A stretch of DNA of 64,000 bases from an uncultured Collinsella sp. (GCA_902493145.1 CABUOA010000008.1:13203-77202); one strand, 5' to 3'. Shown: positions 35,201 to 43,195, counted from the first letter of the stretch. Numbers and translations: made by a program. Notes: a model not told the origin generated them from the letters alone.

Positions 35201-36604
35201 GGTGAACTGTTCGGTCCAGTTGAGGTCGGTTCTTACCTGGAAGAGGGCCTTAATATTGCCGTATGCGGGGTCGTTGTTGTCACCCCAGGTTTTGCCCACC
35301 CAATCGTAGGCGAGCGAGCCGTACAGCTGTGTGGCGATATCCATCGTGAACAGCAGCGTGCAATGGTGGCGAAGGAGCTTGGTGTTTCTTGGGTCGGTGC
35401 CCGAACCGGCACTCATGCTCTTGTACTGATTCCACTTCCCCTCCATCTCGTCGAGGTAGCGGTTTGCCTGCTTGGCACCCGACTCGCGCGGTGATTTCTT
35501 CCAGTACTCTGGATCTGGATTGCCCGAATCGTTCATATAGCTGGCTGGTTTGTATCCTCCGCCAAACAGCACGTATCCAGCAAACGAGAAATCGAAGAGG
35601 ATCGGAAATGTGGGCATCCAGCACGTGAACTTATTACCACCGATGCCGGGAAACGATGCGGGGAAATCAAACGGAGTGATCTCTTGGTCCATAGTGGTGG
35701 GGACGATAGTGGTCGATCCGGATTCCGCCTTTGCCGCCGGCGCGGTAACAACGGCCATGGGGGAGGAGAGCGTGTAGGTTTTGCCCTGGTAGTCGAGGAC
35801 AAAGCGCAGCTTGCATCCTTCTTCCAGAAGGCCCGACGCTGCATCGAGGAACTTGTCTTCGAGTGTGAACGTCGCCAGACTATCCGCGCCCGATGCGCTG
35901 GCCTTGATCTGACCAATCTGCGTGACGGTTTCGGTTGAGCTGCCCGCAGCGGGCATCACTTTATTGATATGCAATGTTGCCTGCCCGCCCTGCGGCAGAT
36001 GAGCCTGCACGGTAAAAGCGTGCGTGTCGGGCTGGTCGTTTGCTGCTTCGTCCGCTGGCATTGCCATAAACGTGGCGTCGGCGTACTGGATGTCCCATTC
36101 GTCGAACGTGAGCTGGCGGAAGTACGGCTCGCCGTCGGAAAGCGGACGCGTGGGCGCGGTTATGGCGGTGCCGCCCTGGATACGCGCAAGGGGAATCTCG
36201 ACATCACGGTAGCCCGCCATGCTAATGGAGATGCCGCCGTTAAAGTCGTACGCGTCAAGGAGCGTTGCCTCGTCCACGTAGCCTTCCGAAAGAGGGGCGA
36301 CCTCAAAGATGGCCGTGCCTTCGTCATCGGTCGTGGCGGTGAGCTGCTTGCCTACGGCATAGCGCGACGTGAGCGTGACCTGCGCTCCCTTGATGGGCAT
36401 ATTCTTGTTGGCGACGTCGACCACGACCACACCAAACATGGTGCGCGAGAGAACGAGCACCCTGAAGGGGTCTTTTTCGTCGGCATAGGCCGCGGTGGGC
36501 GCGAACGGCAGCAGGAAGGCATTTTCGCTTCCCGGCACGCGAGGCAACATGATGCTCGCTAGCGAGGATGCTCCGGCAACAAGTAACGAACGGCGATCAA
36601 GCAT
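32237..36604 (-). CDS. Giant Tat-exported, sortase-type surface protein
   Basis: A 1455-residue protein. The N-terminus MLDRRSLLVAGASSLASIM has the twin-arginine pair of a Tat signal, and a cleavage site after AAYA is likely. Residues about 45-150 hold an Ig-like or carboxypeptidase-regulatory-like domain (VVVVDVANKNMPIKGAQVTL). The long middle is beta-rich and unrecognised, with predicted hydrophobic-face strands at FSFAGYVLFGGGYKP. The C-terminus has a Gly/Ser linker, then LAGTGD, a hydrophobic stretch and basic ARR, a sortase sorting signal of the LAxTG kind. Tat plus sortase implies that it folds in the cytoplasm before export. The ATG at 36604 follows GGGAG. The LuxR gene lies 155 bases upstream. 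Confidence 0.8.
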   Translation of the reverse strand: MLDRRSLLVAGASSLASIMLPRVPGSENAFLLPFAPTAAYADEKDPFRVLVLSRTMFGVVVVDVANKNMPIKGAQVTLTSRYAVGKQLTATTDDEGTAIFEVAPLSEGYVDEATLLDAYDFNGGISISMAGYRDVEIPLARIQGGTAITAPTRPLSDGEPYFRQLTFDEWDIQYADATFMAMPADEAANDQPDTHAFTVQAHLPQGGQATLHINKVMPAAGSSTETVTQIGQIKASASGADSLATFTLEDKFLDAASGLLEEGCKLRFVLDYQGKTYTLSSPMAVVTAPAAKAESGSTTIVPTTMDQEITPFDFPASFPGIGGNKFTCWMPTFPILFDFSFAGYVLFGGGYKPASYMNDSGNPDPEYWKKSPRESGAKQANRYLDEMEGKWNQYKSMSAGSGTDPRNTKLLRHHCTLLFTMDIATQLYGSLAYDWVGKTWGDNNDPAYGNIKALFQVRTDLNWTEQFTLGPVPFFLNVNPWVLAKLTLAVGAHTHGSGAAFFKNISLDYSNTSGSFTIQIGLAVTFGAGVAGVASSAVRGAASLTLFIGYEKADGHQLPRLRVGADVDVDVILQFVMFKWTTKAWSGSWPTLLDSWNMSVNNGDQYVLQRSELALGGDTPYTLDARFGSAGNAEAGGVPQFIASATIVTNAELLARAEVKATAVNVAPVVRDWDQAVTHIELEADAESDDTGQIEHFVHALIENDENAAPMYEYTYIGQATNAVADPNANSAGVSEDERGGIKPSSDSVLFSGVLSEAHMKLAMIAGAECLFRIASVRYGDNGRSRLVVHTKANGTWSAPTPVDFPLGFGEGDVERDGIFDYDFDVVEYTDGRGNQDAYVLLVSGERPAGDNTLFDTASTAGILSVVRLRISNDEIRVVSHTSWRSISRGRLQEDGYHCLQCPRITAGKTLVDGRLSGAYLHRRGTTAEKALGSEAEVALECFTLWSDDLGDSLTFRQVLRFPQAPSSIELSEPENINGKMVVPVAYETADGCGCASYAVIGQSIAGWGVMPPDATVPHAVPWPQHSGFLATVNEQLQHITWTRGASAFATQPVGAAGCGPASFSVSNNGRCALYVENTDGKVGQTYDEEGNPVAVMGKHFRIFASTLAGDLFTEPFVMCELDHPVDQITTFLTSGGMLSALATHIVSAEKSEAELHGIEVPLVACATPTGAVATSGAVVPGAAGESFMVTVRNDGNTLLTAGTIDLYREGSSQPFSSASIGFGANARMASIYDPELAEDASANDIAHVKYALETLGARFATHPLVADNGNAVLAPGCTAQFRMSFAIPESWSDEVGKRVTLYAKARNLVALDPVTLEEIRPGANSALSAVLHELHVPDAACERSEVQVGVCDSADTTGLHDAPMTADGDGSSSGGGTDEGGGSGGSSSGSGKDHGNNKRSGKAGALAGTGDVNAPLTAAAAALAAAGAGLVAYSARRTALEKDTANEVNSDKSR

Positions 36605-36759
36605 CTTGGGCTCCCATCCCGCAAATATCGGTGGAAATAATCCAATTGTGCGAGAAGGCGCCCCGTGGCGGTAGTGCCGTTCAAGGGTCAAAATGTCCAA
36701 ATTGATCGAGCGAAGCGCCGGGTTCCGGAACGCGTTCGATGCGCTTGGCAGCCCGGTCG

Positions 36760-37764
36760 CTAACGCAACATGTGCGCGACCAGCTCGGCGCGTGTGCCGA
36801 TGCCAAGCTTTGCGTATACGCCGGATAGGCGGTTTTTGACGGTGCCCGGCGATACTCCCATATGGCGTGCGATTTCGGCGTTGGTCCATCCGCGGCAGGC
36901 GAGCATGGCCATGGTGAACTCTGTGGTCGTTAAATCGTCGGCAACGTCCTCGCCCGAATCGGGGTTGTGGATGCGCCGCCAGCCGTAGCTGAAGCGGTAC
37001 GTGATCTCGATGATGCGTGCGAAGTCGTCAGGGTATTGCGTTTTTAGGCATGCCTCGATGAGCCCCTGCAAAAGGCCGTGGTGCTCGCCAATGAGCTCGA
37101 TAAGGCCGTCGGGGCGCGCAATGTCCCAAGCGGCTCCAAAATGCGCTTTTGCGGCGTCGATGTCCTTGAGGCTCATACAGGCCATAGAAGCCGACAAGTG
37201 CAGGAACAGTTCCGAGATGGGATAGCTTCCCTGTTTCATAATTAGGGCGTTTTCCGCCATGCCCAGGCTGCGGCCGTATTCGCCGCGCAGATACAAGGCG
37301 TGCGCCATCACGTAGCTGGCGAACAGTCGCAGGCCTTCGGGTAGGTGCGCCGCAAGTGGATAAAACTCTTCGGCAGAATACGGGGAAGGCAAGTGCAGCA
37401 GGACGCTCGCGGCCGAGGCGAACAGGATATGCGTGGCGTGGACGGCGGGCGATTCCTCGCCGGCCGGCGTATCGAGGATGCCCGCAAGGCACCGGCGGGC
37501 GTCGGCGATACGGTTGAGCGACAGACTGGCGTATCCGCAGATAAAGCATGCGGAATAGCGCAGTGCGGGATCGGTGACGTCAAGATAGGGGTGTGCCGTC
37601 TTGGCGGCGAGTGCGGCCTGTCCGCGAAAGTACAGCGCTTCTGCCGTGGCGATGGCGCGTGAATCGGGGTCGGAAATGCCTGCAACCGCAGCGTCAATCT
37701 GCCCCGGCACAAAGGCGGTGCACATCAACGGCATGGGAACGCATGGGTAGCCATCGCAGTCCAT
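36760..37764 (-). CDS. LuxR-type transcriptional regulator
   Basis: A 334-residue regulator. The last 65 residues are a LuxR/GerE helix-turn-helix (LTTTEFTMAMLACRGWTNAE, followed by IARHMGVSPGTVKNRLSGVY), and the N-terminal 260 residues are alpha-helical repeats, as in MalT-like sensors but without an NTPase. The start at 37764 (MDCDGYPCV) is preferred because GGGAG lies 7 bases upstream; the open frame runs antisense into guaA2, which is not coding. It is upstream of the giant surface-protein gene on the same strand, so it may control it. Confidence 0.85.
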   Translation of the reverse strand: MDCDGYPCVPMPLMCTAFVPGQIDAAVAGISDPDSRAIATAEALYFRGQAALAAKTAHPYLDVTDPALRYSACFICGYASLSLNRIADARRCLAGILDTPAGEESPAVHATHILFASAASVLLHLPSPYSAEEFYPLAAHLPEGLRLFASYVMAHALYLRGEYGRSLGMAENALIMKQGSYPISELFLHLSASMACMSLKDIDAAKAHFGAAWDIARPDGLIELIGEHHGLLQGLIEACLKTQYPDDFARIIEITYRFSYGWRRIHNPDSGEDVADDLTTTEFTMAMLACRGWTNAEIARHMGVSPGTVKNRLSGVYAKLGIGTRAELVAHMLR

Positions 37765-37989
37765 CTTCCATCTCCCAACAGCTGGCAACACTAGCAGCAA
37801 TTGTACTCTTGTTGCTTGGGACTGGAATTTGTGGGTATCGCCTACGATTGTGCCGAACGTATAAAGGAAGAGTCTATTGGCGATGCTCCCAAGGTGGCTA
37901 CCGAAGTCTAGCTGACCTTGGGATATAGAAAAACTGCCGCCCCTGCAAAAAGCTCTGTCGCAGCGATGGGAAACGTATCTCGTTCTGCA

Positions 37990-37995
37990 TATAAT
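37990..37995 (+). promoter_or_regulatory. Likely -10 box for the second guaA
   Basis: A perfect TATAAT lies 67 bases before the start at 38062. No good -35 is seen at the expected distance. Confidence 0.4.
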
Positions 37996-38061
37996 GAGGT
38001 CATATGACGGTGCGTCTGCATACGCGCGGCGCATTTCCATCGAACCGAGAAGGAGCTCTGC

Positions 38062-39042
38062 ATGGATCCCAACAAGCGTCCCGACGACATGGTACGTATC
38101 ACCACTCCCGAACTTGCCCAGGCGTTCATCGAAGAGCAGGTCGCTGCAATCCGCGAGCAGATCGGCGACAAAAAGGTCCTGCTGGCTCTTTCCGGTGGTG
38201 TCGACAGTTCGGTTGTCGCGGCCCTGCTCATCAAGGCCATCGGCAAGCAGCTCATTTGCGTGCATGTTAACCACGGCCTGATGCGCAAGGGCGAGAGCGA
38301 GCAGGTCGTCGACGTCTTCAAGAATCAGATGGATGCCAACCTGGTTTACGTTGACGCCACAGATCGCTTCCTGGACAAGCTCGTGGACGTCGAGGATCCC
38401 GAGGCCAAGCGTAAGATTATCGGCGCCGAGTTCATTCGCGTGTTCGAGGAGGAGGCCCGCAAGGTTGGCGATGAGGTCAGCTTCCTCGCCCAGGGCACCA
38501 TCTATCCCGACATCCTGGAGTCCCAAGACGGCGTGAAGGCTCACCACAACGTGGGCGGTCTGCCCGAGGATCTGCAGTTTGAGCTCTGCGAGCCCGTCAA
38601 ACTGCTGTACAAGGACGAGGTCCGCGTCGTGGGTCGCGAGCTCGGCCTGCCCGAGAATATGGTTGAGCGCCAGCCGTTCCCCGGTCCCGGCCTGGGCGTC
38701 CGCTGCCTTGGTGCCATCACCCGCGACCGTCTTGAGGCGCTGCGCGAAGCCGACGCCATCGTGCGCGAGGAGATCGACAAGGCAGGTCTGACCATCTGGC
38801 AGTATTTTGCCGTCGTGCCCGACTTCCGCGCCACCGGCGTGCGCGAGGGTAAGCGCGCCTACGACTGGCCCTGCATCATCCGCTGCATCAACACCGTTGA
38901 CGTCATGACCGCCGAGGTGCCCGAGCTCGACTGGGCGCTGCTCAAGCGTATTACCGCTCGCGTCACCGCCGAGGTTCCCGGCATCTGCCGCGTATGCTAC
39001 GACCTCACACCCAAGCCCGTCGGCACGGTGGAGTGGGAGTAA
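38062..39042 (+). CDS. guaA2: GMP synthetase ATP-pyrophosphatase subunit without amidotransferase domain
   Basis: A 326-residue protein containing only the ATP pyrophosphatase and dimerisation parts of GMP synthase: LALSGGVDSSVVAALL (residues 41-56), GTIYPDILES, HHNVGGLPEDL, RQPFPGPGLGVRC and a C-terminal KPVGTVEWE. The class I amidotransferase domain present in the other guaA is absent, with no trace upstream. In archaea the two activities sit on separate chains, so this may use free ammonia or an unseen amidotransferase. The ATG follows GAAGGAG. Codon use is highly biased, as in guaA, so it looks well expressed. Confidence 0.9.
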   Translation: MDPNKRPDDMVRITTPELAQAFIEEQVAAIREQIGDKKVLLALSGGVDSSVVAALLIKAIGKQLICVHVNHGLMRKGESEQVVDVFKNQMDANLVYVDATDRFLDKLVDVEDPEAKRKIIGAEFIRVFEEEARKVGDEVSFLAQGTIYPDILESQDGVKAHHNVGGLPEDLQFELCEPVKLLYKDEVRVVGRELGLPENMVERQPFPGPGLGVRCLGAITRDRLEALREADAIVREEIDKAGLTIWQYFAVVPDFRATGVREGKRAYDWPCIIRCINTVDVMTAEVPELDWALLKRITARVTAEVPGICRVCYDLTPKPVGTVEWE

Positions 39043-39075
39043 GCTAACTCAGCTGGTAGGCGACGAGAACTAGCA

Positions 39076-39108
39076 GATGTGACAAAGGGACAGTCCCTTT
39101 GTCACATC
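39076..39108. repeat. Perfect hairpin of the TGACAAAGGGA family
   Basis: GATGTGACAAAGGGA (39076-39090) and its complement (39094-39108) enclose CAG. The same sequence, and a second hairpin after it, recur at 43109-43195. Confidence 0.8.
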
Positions 39109-39123
39109 CTCGATATTATGTGT

Positions 39124-39158
39124 GGGATGGTACGCCACGCGGCGTGCCATCTCGTTCG
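39124..39158. terminator. Terminator-like hairpin after guaA2
   Basis: GGGATGGTACGCC pairs imperfectly with GGCGTGCCATCTC around ACGC and is followed by GTTCGTTATTTT. It sits between convergent guaA2 and the histidine kinase gene. Confidence 0.65.
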
Positions 39159-40307
39159 TTATTTTAATGAGCCGAGTGCGCGAGTGGGAAGAGTCACGAG
39201 CATAGTCGTTCCCCTCTCTGAGCTCTCTTCGACCTCGATGGAACCGCCGTGGAGTGCGGCGATCTCCCAGACCAGCGCAAGCCCCAGCCCCACGCCGCCA
39301 TATGCCCTGCTGCGCGATTTATCGACGCGAAAGAAGGGCTGAAAGATGCTCGTCTGGTATTGCTCGGGAATGCCTTGTCCCTGGTCGTGCACCCGTAGCA
39401 GTATACGGTCGCCCTCGACGCGGGCGCTGATTCGCACGGTCGAGTTGGGCGTGCTGTAGCGAATGGCGTTTTCGGCCAAGTTGAACAGCAGCCGATAGAT
39501 CAGCGTGTCGCTGCCGGTCGTTTGCGCGTCGCCCTCGCTTGCGAGCGCGATGCCCTTTTGCTCGGCAAGGGGCGCCAGGTCGGTGAGCACTTCTTCGATC
39601 ATCGGCGCCAGGTCAATCGCATCGTTGCAGGGGACGCTGCGCAACTCGCTCATCTCGAGCAGGGTCTTTGTCACGTGCGTCATTCGCTCGGTCTGCTCTT
39701 GCAGCAGCCCGAGCAGACGCGCTGTATCTGCATCGGCGTCGGGGTGCTCGGCGCAAAACAGCTCAACCTGAGCTTGCATGAGCGCAAGCGGCGTGCGCAG
39801 CTCGTGCGCTGCATTGCCCGTAAACTGTCTTTGCGCGGAAAATCCCTCCTCAAGGCGGGCAATCATGTCGTTAAACGACGCGCTGCAACGCCTAAGCTCA
39901 GAGGGCACATCCTCGCTGATCTTTGTGTCGGCGAGGTTATCGGGCCGCACGCTCTCGACTTGTGCCGCAAAGGAGCGCAACGGCTGCAACGCATGCCCGC
40001 TCACAAAGTAGGCCAGGACGCCACCGAGCAGCGTCACCGCTGCGGTTATGTACCAGCTCGTCGCGCCAAACGATTCTTGGGCGTCGCTCACGACGATGGT
40101 CAGCTCATCGTCGAGCTCCTTGCTCGTCGGGTCGAACGAGCTGGGCGAGGCCGCCTCCACCTTGCTATGCTCCGACATTTCAGTACCGATTGAGTCCATG
40201 TAGCGCATGCCGGAGTAGCCAACCAGGCAATTCATAAGTACGCAGGTCGAGCATACCAGCAGGGCTGTCATCAACGTGATGCGCCACTGCAGGGACAGCC
40301 GCTTCAT
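39159..40307 (-). CDS. Sensor histidine kinase
   Basis: A 382-residue membrane kinase. Two membrane helices (about 10-30 and 85-105) flank a short extracellular loop; a HAMP-like segment, then HisKA with the phospho-acceptor His in AAHELRTPLALM, and an HATPase_c with NLAENAIRYS, DQGQGIP and GVGLGLALV. It overlaps the response regulator gene by ATGA, so the two are coupled. The pair diverges from the redox cluster at 41066, which suggests that it controls those genes. The signal is not visible; a small loop often senses the membrane state or an ion. Confidence 0.9.
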   Translation of the reverse strand: MKRLSLQWRITLMTALLVCSTCVLMNCLVGYSGMRYMDSIGTEMSEHSKVEAASPSSFDPTSKELDDELTIVVSDAQESFGATSWYITAAVTLLGGVLAYFVSGHALQPLRSFAAQVESVRPDNLADTKISEDVPSELRRCSASFNDMIARLEEGFSAQRQFTGNAAHELRTPLALMQAQVELFCAEHPDADADTARLLGLLQEQTERMTHVTKTLLEMSELRSVPCNDAIDLAPMIEEVLTDLAPLAEQKGIALASEGDAQTTGSDTLIYRLLFNLAENAIRYSTPNSTVRISARVEGDRILLRVHDQGQGIPEQYQTSIFQPFFRVDKSRSRAYGGVGLGLALVWEIAALHGGSIEVEESSERGTTMLVTLPTRALGSLK

Positions 40308-40978
40308 TCGTCGTCCTCCATAACGTAGCCCTCGCCGATTCGGTTGCGGATGGGGTCGTGCCCCAACGCGCCGCGTAGCTTTTTGCGCAGCGACGAGATA
40401 TGCACGCGGGTCGCGTTGCTAAAGCTGTTGACACTGCTATCCCATACGTGGTCGATGAGCTCCTCCTGGCTTACCGGTCGCCCCTGATTAAGCATCAGGT
40501 ATTCCAAGATTCCCGTTTCCTTGCGTGTAAGAGATAGAGCCTCACTGTCCACGGAAGCGATGCGCGCCTTGGTGTCAAAGTTGAGCTTTCCGCAGGTTAA
40601 TACTATGTCGCTTTGTGCGAAGCGCCTGAGGGTAAGGCTGCGGATCCTTGCCGCAAGTTCGTCCAGATGAAACGGCTTGGTAAGGTAATCGTTGGCGCCG
40701 GCATCGAGTCCGGCAACTTTATCGGATACTTCGCCACGTGCGGACAGAATCAGTACCTTGGTCTCGCAGTCGGTTTTCCTAAGTTCCCTGAGCACGGTCA
40801 TGCCGTCGATACGGGGGAGATTGAGGTCGAGCACCACGAGGTCAAAGACTTCGACGCCCAGCAGGTCGAGCGCCTCCTGTCCATCGTGACAGCAGTCGAC
40901 GCTGTACGCCAAGTTTCGCAAGCTGCGCGCGATTGCATCGCACAGTGCTCGCTCGTCTTCGACGATCAAAATACGCAT
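40304..40978 (-). CDS. OmpR/PhoB-family response regulator
   Basis: A 224-residue regulator with a receiver domain (LIVEDERALCD, phospho-acceptor Asp in VVLDLNLPRIDGM, Lys in YLTKPFHLDEL) and a winged-helix DNA-binding domain (LTRKETGILEYL, then NATRVHISSLRKKL). The ATG at 40978 (MRILIVED) follows GGAG. Start codons of this operon and of the CXXC protein gene at 41066 are 87 bases apart and divergent, so the shared intergenic region is the natural place for its binding sites. Confidence 0.92.
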   Translation of the reverse strand: MRILIVEDERALCDAIARSLRNLAYSVDCCHDGQEALDLLGVEVFDLVVLDLNLPRIDGMTVLRELRKTDCETKVLILSARGEVSDKVAGLDAGANDYLTKPFHLDELAARIRSLTLRRFAQSDIVLTCGKLNFDTKARIASVDSEALSLTRKETGILEYLMLNQGRPVSQEELIDHVWDSSVNSFSNATRVHISSLRKKLRGALGHDPIRNRIGEGYVMEDDE

Positions 40979-41065
40979 AACAGTCTCCTTGCACATTCCA
41001 TATCGCGCTTAACACGGATTTTATAGCCGATATGGTCCAATGGTCGCGTAACGAAAGGAGTGGTC

Positions 41066-41215
41066 GTGTTGTTCAAAGCGGTAAAACCCGTGGTACAGGT
41101 CGCTTTGTTGATCGTCGGAATTACCATGGTGTGCTTTGGTGTTATGCGTGGCGAGGCGGATGCCGTGCTGGCCAAAGCGATTAGGCTGTGCTTGGAGTGT
41201 ATCGGAATTGGATAA
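41066..41215 (+). CDS. CD1871A-like CXXC motif-containing microprotein
   Basis: A 49-residue protein read from GTG at 41066 (or TTG at 41069), 5 to 8 bases after AAAGGAG. It has one membrane helix (VQVALLIVGITMVCFGVMRG) and ends in LCLECIGIG, the C-terminal CxxC typical of the family named after Clostridioides CD1871A. Such microproteins are found upstream of a polyferredoxin and a TlpA-like thioredoxin, as here. Its stop overlaps the TTG start of the next gene. It probably takes part in membrane-associated electron or disulfide transfer. Confidence 0.8.
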   Translation: MLFKAVKPVVQVALLIVGITMVCFGVMRGEADAVLAKAIRLCLECIGIG

Positions 41216-42110
41216 AAGAGAAAACACTGCGTCGCATGTTTTGGCCCGATTTCGCGGATTCATTCAGGCGGCGGCGACGCTGGTCACCAATATTCACCTG
41301 CCAAACTTTGCCAAAGGCGGCATCTATCAGGGCGCGGGAAAAACAGTCTGCGTACCTGGGCTTAATTGCTATTCGTGCCCCGCGGCATCAGGTGCGTGTC
41401 CCATTGGGTCGTTCCAGTCGGTGGTAGGTTCATCCAAGTTCAACTTCTCCTACTACGTCACCGGTACGCTCATTTTGCTTGGCGTGCTGCTGGGACGCTT
41501 TATATGCGGGTTTTTGTGCCCGTTTGGCTGGCTGCAGGAACTTCTACACAAGATTCCCGGCAAAAAGCTATCAACGAAAAAGCTCAAGCCGCTCACGTAC
41601 ATCAAGTATGCCGTGCTGCTGTTTGCCGTGGTGCTGCTGCCCGTCTTGGTGGTCAACGATGTGGGCATGGGCGACCCGTTCTTTTGTAAGTACATCTGTC
41701 CGCAGGGTGTGCTCGAGGGCGCGATTCCGCTGTCCATCATGAATACGGGAATCCGCTCCGCGCTGGGAAAGCTCTTTACCTGGAAGCTCGCGATTCTCAT
41801 TGCGGTTGCGGTGCTGAGCGTGTTGTTCTACCGCCCCTTCTGCAAATGGATCTGCCCCCTCGGCGCATTCTACGCGCTCATGAATAGGGTGTCCCTGCTG
41901 GGGATTCAGGTTGACGCGTGCAAATGCGTCTCGTGCGGCAAGTGTTCAAGGGCTTGTCAGATGGACGTTGATGTGGTCCGCGCGCCCAATCATGCCGAAT
42001 GTATCCGGTGCGGAAAGTGCATCGGGGCCTGTCCCGTCGATGCCATCAGCTATCGCTATGGCCTGGATGTGTCGGCGGAAAAGCTTCCCTTGACCGCCGA
42101 TAAAAAGTAA
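41208..42110 (+). CDS. Membrane 4Fe-4S polyferredoxin (NapH/CcoG-like)
   Basis: A 300-residue protein starting at TTG 41208, overlapping the upstream gene by 8 bases, with GGAG 10 bases before; no ATG fits the frame. It has four membrane helices, two cytoplasmic-edge motifs CGFLCPFGWLQE and CKWICPLGAFYA typical of NapH/NosR-like proteins, an N-terminal CYSCPAASGACP, and two C-terminal 4Fe-4S motifs (CVSCGKCSRACQ, CIRCGKCIGACP). It should pass electrons across the membrane to an extracellular acceptor, likely the thioredoxin-like lipoprotein encoded next. A CxxC pair near the start may be redox active. Confidence 0.85.
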   Translation: MDKRENTASHVLARFRGFIQAAATLVTNIHLPNFAKGGIYQGAGKTVCVPGLNCYSCPAASGACPIGSFQSVVGSSKFNFSYYVTGTLILLGVLLGRFICGFLCPFGWLQELLHKIPGKKLSTKKLKPLTYIKYAVLLFAVVLLPVLVVNDVGMGDPFFCKYICPQGVLEGAIPLSIMNTGIRSALGKLFTWKLAILIAVAVLSVLFYRPFCKWICPLGAFYALMNRVSLLGIQVDACKCVSCGKCSRACQMDVDVVRAPNHAECIRCGKCIGACPVDAISYRYGLDVSAEKLPLTADKK

Positions 42111-42139
42111 ACAAGCTTCGACAAAACGGAGGAATGACT

Positions 42140-43102
42140 ATGAAGCTTTCTAAGATTGCGGCCCTGTTTATGGTGCCGGTATTGGCCTTGTGCCTTGTGG
42201 CATGTTCGGCGCCCGGTGGCAATGCGAGCGAATCTGCGAGCTCCGATCCTAAGATCGCAGAGCTCACTGCGCAGAAGCCGGCCAATGCCGACGAGGCCGC
42301 CGAGCTGTATGCGAAGCTCATGCAGAAGGAGAACGAGATCTTTTCGAGTGATAACGCGCTGTGGGAAAAGGTATTCAATGCGGCAAATAAAGACTCGGCA
42401 ATGATTGAGGACGGCAGCAATTACGGCGATTTCCTGCTCAAGACCATCGACGGCGCCAAGGATGAGTTCACGGCGGATGAGCTTAAGACACTCAAGGCCG
42501 GTGCACAGCAGATCAAGGAGATCGAGGATAAGCTCATGGCGCTGGAGAAGGAGTTTCCCGGATGCGGCAGCACGCCCGGCGAGGGGGAGAGCGTCGATGC
42601 CTCGACCGCAGGCATGACCAACGACGAGAGCGGGGAGACGAAGTTCCCCAGCTTTAAGGGCAAGGACCTGGACGGCAACGATGTAAACAGCGACGAGCTG
42701 TTCTCCAAGAACAAGGTCACCGTCATGAACTTCTGGTTTACCACCTGCAAGCCGTGCGTGGGAGAGCTGGGCGATCTGGAGAAGCTCAACAAGGAGCTTG
42801 CCGAGAAGGGCGGCCAGGTCGTGGGCGTTAATTCCTTTACGCTCGATGGCAACAAAGACGAGGTGGCAGACGCCAAGGACGTACTTTCCAAGAAGGGCGT
42901 GACGTATAAGAACATCTGGTTTAAGTCGGATAGCGAGGCCGGCAAGTTCACCTCCAACTTGTACTCGTTCCCGACCACCTACGTGATTGACCAGAACGGC
43001 AACATCGTGGGAGAGCCAATCATGGGCGGCATCAACTCCGCCGAGCAGCGAGAGGCGCTCAACAAACTGATCGATCAGGCGCTCGCGAAGAGCGAGCAGT
43101 AG
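42140..43102 (+). CDS. TlpA-like thioredoxin-fold lipoprotein
   Basis: A 320-residue lipoprotein. Lipobox LVAC near residue 23 follows a hydrophobic signal peptide. An N-terminal helical domain of about 130 residues precedes an AhpC/TlpA-type thioredoxin domain with active site CKPC (in NFWFTTCKPCVGELGDL) and the cis-Pro region FPTTYVID. It is probably an extracellular thiol-disulfide reductase fed by the polyferredoxin. The ATG at 42140 is 7 bases after GGAGG; an upstream ATG at 42134 is too close. The helical domain is unusual for TlpA. Confidence 0.85.
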   Translation: MKLSKIAALFMVPVLALCLVACSAPGGNASESASSDPKIAELTAQKPANADEAAELYAKLMQKENEIFSSDNALWEKVFNAANKDSAMIEDGSNYGDFLLKTIDGAKDEFTADELKTLKAGAQQIKEIEDKLMALEKEFPGCGSTPGEGESVDASTAGMTNDESGETKFPSFKGKDLDGNDVNSDELFSKNKVTVMNFWFTTCKPCVGELGDLEKLNKELAEKGGQVVGVNSFTLDGNKDEVADAKDVLSKKGVTYKNIWFKSDSEAGKFTSNLYSFPTTYVIDQNGNIVGEPIMGGINSAEQREALNKLIDQALAKSEQ

Positions 43103-43108
43103 GTGCGA

Positions 43109-43139
43109 ATGTGACAAAGGGACAGTCCCTTTGTCACAT
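43109..43139. repeat. Perfect hairpin of the TGACAAAGGGA family
   Basis: ATGTGACAAAGGGA and its complement enclose CAG. It begins 7 bases after the TlpA stop and is identical to the core at 39077-39107. Confidence 0.8.
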
Positions 43140-43154
43140 CATCGATGATAAGTG

Positions 43155-43195
43155 CGGGACGGTGCGCCACGTGGCGTGCCGTCCCGTTCGTTTTT
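43155..43195 (+). terminator. Terminator after the TlpA gene
   Basis: GGGACGGTGCGCCAC pairs imperfectly with GTGGCGTGCCGTCCC and runs into GTTCGTTTTT. The unit made of the preceding hairpin and this one also occurs after guaA2. Confidence 0.75.

Noticed and set aside
36760..38547. LuxR gene extended to 595 codons
   Set aside because: The extra part is antisense to guaA2; a ribosome site and ATG at 37764 give a normal start.
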